The position numbers and the translations under genes are program-made. 7,978 nt of DNA from contig DJGG01000246.1 in NCBI GenBank assembly GCA_002432195.1, positions 1-7,978 of the forward strand, in the 5' to 3' direction. Positions within the stretch are counted from its first letter, which is position 1. Each line of letters opens with the position of its first letter. A model generated the notes under the pieces. It was not told the origin of the DNA. It was given only the letters and a program-made list of their open reading frames with translations, and made no database searches. Source of the stretch: Desulfobacteraceae bacterium UBA5852. GTDB lineage: Bacteria; Desulfobacterota; Desulfobacteria; Desulfobacterales; UBA5852. This document shows, piece by piece, positions 6,003-7,978 of the stretch.

Positions 6003-6722
6003 GTGCAAAGGGATCATCGCCCCTACCTCCTCAAGCGCGCCTACCAGAGGCTGCAGAAGTTCTACACCCGCCGTTATCTCCGGCCGCATTTCACCCACCT
6101 GGGGCGTGGCGCCCACGTCATGCGCCCCTGGCACGTGGAAATCTTCGGGGCGCCTATCGAACTGGGCGACTGCGCGACATTGATCGCCTGCGCGGATGCC
6201 CGGGTGCGCTTCAGCGTTTGGCCGGAAAGGCCGGGGGCGGGTGGGATCCACATCGGACGCTTCGCCCTGATCTGCCCCGGCGTGCGCATCAGTTCCGCGG
6301 CCCGCGTGGTCCTGGGGGACAGCTGCATGCTGGCCCACGGGGTCTATATCACGGACAGCGACTGGCACGGGGTCTATGACCGCGTGTCCACCGGCCGGCG
6401 GCAGCCGGTGGTGATCGGCGACAATGTCTGGCTGGGGGAAAGCGCCATCGTCGCCAAGGGGGTGCGCATCGGGCACAACAGCATCGTGGGGGCCGGCGCC
6501 GTGGTGGTGCACGACGTGCCCGCCAATGTCGTCGCGGCCGGCAACCCGGCCCGGGTGGTGCGCGAATTGGACCCCGACGCCACGTTCACCCGCCGGGGCG
6601 ACTGGTACGCCGATCCCGCCCGCCTGGGTCGGGACTTTCGGGAGTGGGACCGGGCGCTCCTGCGGGGCAACACCTGGGGCGGCTGGCTGCGCTACCTGCT
6701 GGCCCCCCGCCCCGGGGACTGA
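6003..6722 (+). CDS. Left-handed beta-helix (hexapeptide-repeat) O-acyltransferase
   Basis: A 239-aa protein of the maltose-acetyltransferase/WcaF-like hexapeptide superfamily. A basic N-terminus (1-40) leads to an imperfect helix, then clear hexapeptide turns: IHIGRFALICPGVRISSAA (82-100), VVLGDSCMLAHGVYITDSD (102-120), VVIGDNVWLGESAIVAKGVRIG (136-157), and the closing IVGAGAVVVHDVPANVVAAG with NPARVVREL (161-189). His112 and the following ITDSDWH segment (116-122) sit where these enzymes place the catalytic His and the acceptor pocket. It probably transfers an acyl, most often acetyl, group from CoA to a sugar or lipid hydroxyl; the substrate cannot be read. No transmembrane segment is seen. 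GTG 6003 is preferred; TTG 5985 would add six residues. It is co-oriented with the cyclase-fold gene, 34 bp after it, and its last 31 bp overlap the convergent MFS gene. Confidence 0.85.
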   Translation: MQRDHRPYLLKRAYQRLQKFYTRRYLRPHFTHLGRGAHVMRPWHVEIFGAPIELGDCATLIACADARVRFSVWPERPGAGGIHIGRFALICPGVRISSAARVVLGDSCMLAHGVYITDSDWHGVYDRVSTGRRQPVVIGDNVWLGESAIVAKGVRIGHNSIVGAGAVVVHDVPANVVAAGNPARVVRELDPDATFTRRGDWYADPARLGRDFREWDRALLRGNTWGGWLRYLLAPRPGD

Positions 6723-7855
6723 TCCCGGGGGGCGTCGCCCCGCCCCATGGCGAACAGCGCGCCACCCAGCAGGGCCGCGAGCGCGCTCATGACAAAAAGC
6801 ACCCCCGCCCCCACGCGGTCGTACAGCAGGCCGTTCACCAGGAACCCCGCGAGCAGGCCGAGCCCGTAGGACGTGGCGTTGTTCACGGCCTGGCCCACCG
6901 TTTTATGGGCCTCGGGAGTCAGCCGGTCCATATAGAGGATGCTGGCCATGTGGAAGCACCCATAGGTGACGGCGTGCAGGGCCTGGGAGAGGAGGATCGC
7001 CAGGGGTTCGCGGGTGGCCGCCAGCAGCAGCCAGCGCGTCACGGCCGCGACGAAGGAGGCCACGATGACGGCTTCCAGGCTGAAACGCTTGAAGAGGCGC
7101 TGGGAGTTGACCATCACGGCGATTTCCGCCACTACGGCCGCGGCCCAGGACAGGCCGATAAAGGACCTCCCCAGGCCCAGGGCCTCGAGGTGGATGGAGA
7201 AGAATCCGTAGTAGGTCCCGTGGCTGAAGAGCATCAGAAAGCCGGCGGCCAGAAAGATCGCCGGCCGGCGGGCCGCCAGGTGGCGCAGCCCGCTGCCCGC
7301 AGGGCGGGAAGGCCGGGCGGCCATACGGGGCAGGCCCAGGGCGCCCAGGGTCTGGAAGGCCGATCCCGCCAGAATCAGCGGGACCACCAGCCCAAGTCCC
7401 CGGCGGTCCATCAGGCCACCCAGGCCCAGCACCACCAGGATGAAGCTTAGGGAACCCCAGGCGCGAAGGCGGCCGTAGGCGGCCTTGTCCTGGGCCAGGG
7501 CCTCCATGGCGAAAGCTTCCAGGAAGGCAATCAGGGGGGCGAAGAAAACCGCATAGGCGCCCACCGTGATGAGCATCCACCGGAAATCGGTGGTCCCGAG
7601 CAGCAGGCCCCAGATACCGGTGCTGGCCACCAGGCACCCCAGGTACACCGGGCGGCGGATGTCGCGGCGGTCCGCCAGGGCGCTCCACAGGAGCGGGAAG
7701 ATGACCAGGGCCACCGAACGGACGCCGGAGAGCAGACCGATCTGGGCGCCGCTGAACCCCAGGTGGTAGCAGTAGAGGTTGAAGTAGGGCAGATAGATGC
7801 CCAGGGTGGCGTAGTAAAGGAAGTATTGGGACGCCACGAGGAGGCGGGCGGGCAT
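6692..7855 (-). CDS. MFS transporter of the MFS_1-like (HcaT/nucleoside-symporter-related) group
   Basis: A 387-aa inner-membrane protein with about 12 hydrophobic segments and a central loop near residues 176-197. Family marks: FPLLWSALADRRDIRRP (53-69), the loop 2-3 motif; YGRLRAWGSLSFIL (127-140), a signature of the MFS_1-like/HcaT group; and QALHAVTYGCFHMASILYMD (291-310) in the second half. Length is normal for the family. The substrate is not deducible: members are annotated as uptake carriers for small organic molecules, yet the biosynthetic surroundings would also fit export. Start ATG 7855 has AGGAG 5 nt upstream. The frame stays open further upstream, but that stretch would be Pro/Gly/Arg-rich and not membrane-like, so the ATG is kept. 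The tail-to-tail overlap with the acyltransferase means the two transcripts are antisense at their ends. Confidence 0.9.
   Translation of the reverse strand: MPARLLVASQYFLYYATLGIYLPYFNLYCYHLGFSGAQIGLLSGVRSVALVIFPLLWSALADRRDIRRPVYLGCLVASTGIWGLLLGTTDFRWMLITVGAYAVFFAPLIAFLEAFAMEALAQDKAAYGRLRAWGSLSFILVVLGLGGLMDRRGLGLVVPLILAGSAFQTLGALGLPRMAARPSRPAGSGLRHLAARRPAIFLAAGFLMLFSHGTYYGFFSIHLEALGLGRSFIGLSWAAAVVAEIAVMVNSQRLFKRFSLEAVIVASFVAAVTRWLLLAATREPLAILLSQALHAVTYGCFHMASILYMDRLTPEAHKTVGQAVNNATSYGLGLLAGFLVNGLLYDRVGAGVLFVMSALAALLGGALFAMGRGDAPRDQSPGRGASR
6710..6730. terminator. GC hairpin at the convergent gene ends, possible bidirectional transcription barrier
   Basis: CCCCGGG (6710-6716) and CCCGGGG (6724-6730) form a perfect 7-bp stem around the acyltransferase stop codon, followed at once by a second dyad GGGGCG/CGCCCC (6729-6741). 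No T-tract follows on either strand, and the sequence also encodes the MFS C-terminus. It is at most a weak, Rho-assisted or collision-type terminator. Confidence 0.25.
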
Positions 7856-7860
7856 GGGTG

Positions 7861-7865
7861 CTCCT
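7861..7865 (-). promoter_or_regulatory. Ribosome binding site of the MFS gene
   Basis: AGGAG on the minus strand lies 5 nt before ATG 7855. It supports that start over an in-frame extension with no recognisable site. Confidence 0.65.
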
Positions 7866-7877
7866 GTCAGACTCGGG

Positions 7878-7978
7878 CCGCCGCTTCCATACCGCCCGCG
7901 TGCCGGTGGATTCGCCGCCTGCCGGCCGCGGCCGGGCGCGGCCGGCCCTCCCGCGCCTGCGCAGGGCGGAAGCGGCGG
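7878..7978. repeat. Nested inverted repeats upstream of the MFS gene, cut by the window edge
   Basis: An 11-bp perfect inverted repeat, CCGCCGCTTCC (7878-7888) and GGAAGCGGCGG (7968-7978), encloses a perfect 10-bp hairpin GCCGGCCGCG/CGCGGCCGGC (7921-7930 with 7937-7946, 6-nt loop) and the palindrome CCTGCGCAGG (7956-7965). A 4-bp pairing (7894-7897 with 7964-7967) would extend the outer stem. The outer arm ends exactly at the window edge and may continue. High GC raises the chance of fortuitous pairing. No gene is called here. Confidence 0.4.

Noticed and set aside
6644..7450. Plus-strand open frame of 268 codons
   Set aside because: Antisense to the MFS gene, whose 12-TM translation and family motifs are unambiguous.
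7867..7978. End of an upstream minus-strand gene stopping at TGA 7869-7867, 11 nt before the MFS ATG
   Set aside because: The frame is open to the edge, but its 36 residues are Arg/Ala-rich with no recognisable feature, and all three minus frames are mostly open here because of GC content. It cannot be judged without more sequence.

Overview
The window is a GC-rich stretch of bacterial chromosome with dense, well-formed genes. No RNA gene, CRISPR array, transposase or integrase is visible. The gene content points to a Gram-negative, probably a deltaproteobacterium in the broad sense (Desulfobacterota): a reductase-ketosynthase megasynthase, a -24/-12 (sigma-54) promoter, and a cyclic-nucleotide-domain/PilZ protein. 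This taxonomic call is inference; no marker gene is present.

Layout. (1) From the left edge to 3298, minus strand: the N-terminal 1099 residues of a large type I polyketide/fatty-acid synthase. It has two tandem nitronate-monooxygenase/FabK-like domains, the first with its catalytic-histidine position replaced by Arg, then a ketosynthase with an intact Cys-His-His set. The gene runs off the window. (2) 3299-3641: a 343-bp regulatory gap with a textbook sigma-54 promoter, a hairpin and, about 120-160 bp upstream of the predicted transcription start, two adjacent dyads, one matching the NtrC-type arms TGCAC-N7-GTGCA. (3) 3642-4679, minus strand: a 345-aa protein with a helical N-terminus, a degenerate cyclic-nucleotide-binding domain and a PilZ domain. 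It is preceded by a good sigma-70 promoter and a two-hairpin leader. (4) 4680-4927: a divergent intergenic region with an AT-rich island. (5) 4928-5968 and 6003-6722, plus strand: a likely two-gene operon of a terpene-cyclase/prenyltransferase-fold protein and a left-handed beta-helix O-acyltransferase. (6) 6692-7855, minus strand: a 12-TM MFS transporter converging on the acyltransferase with a 31-bp overlap. (7) 7856-7978: a very GC-rich upstream region with nested inverted repeats that reach the window edge.

Taken together, the genes look like part of a lipid or polyketide biosynthesis neighbourhood: a chain-building synthase, an acyltransferase, a cyclase-fold enzyme of unknown substrate and a transporter, plus a candidate c-di-GMP receptor. 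That they act in one pathway is not shown by the sequence. The strongest new point is that the synthase appears to be controlled by a sigma-54 promoter with an upstream NtrC-like enhancer box.
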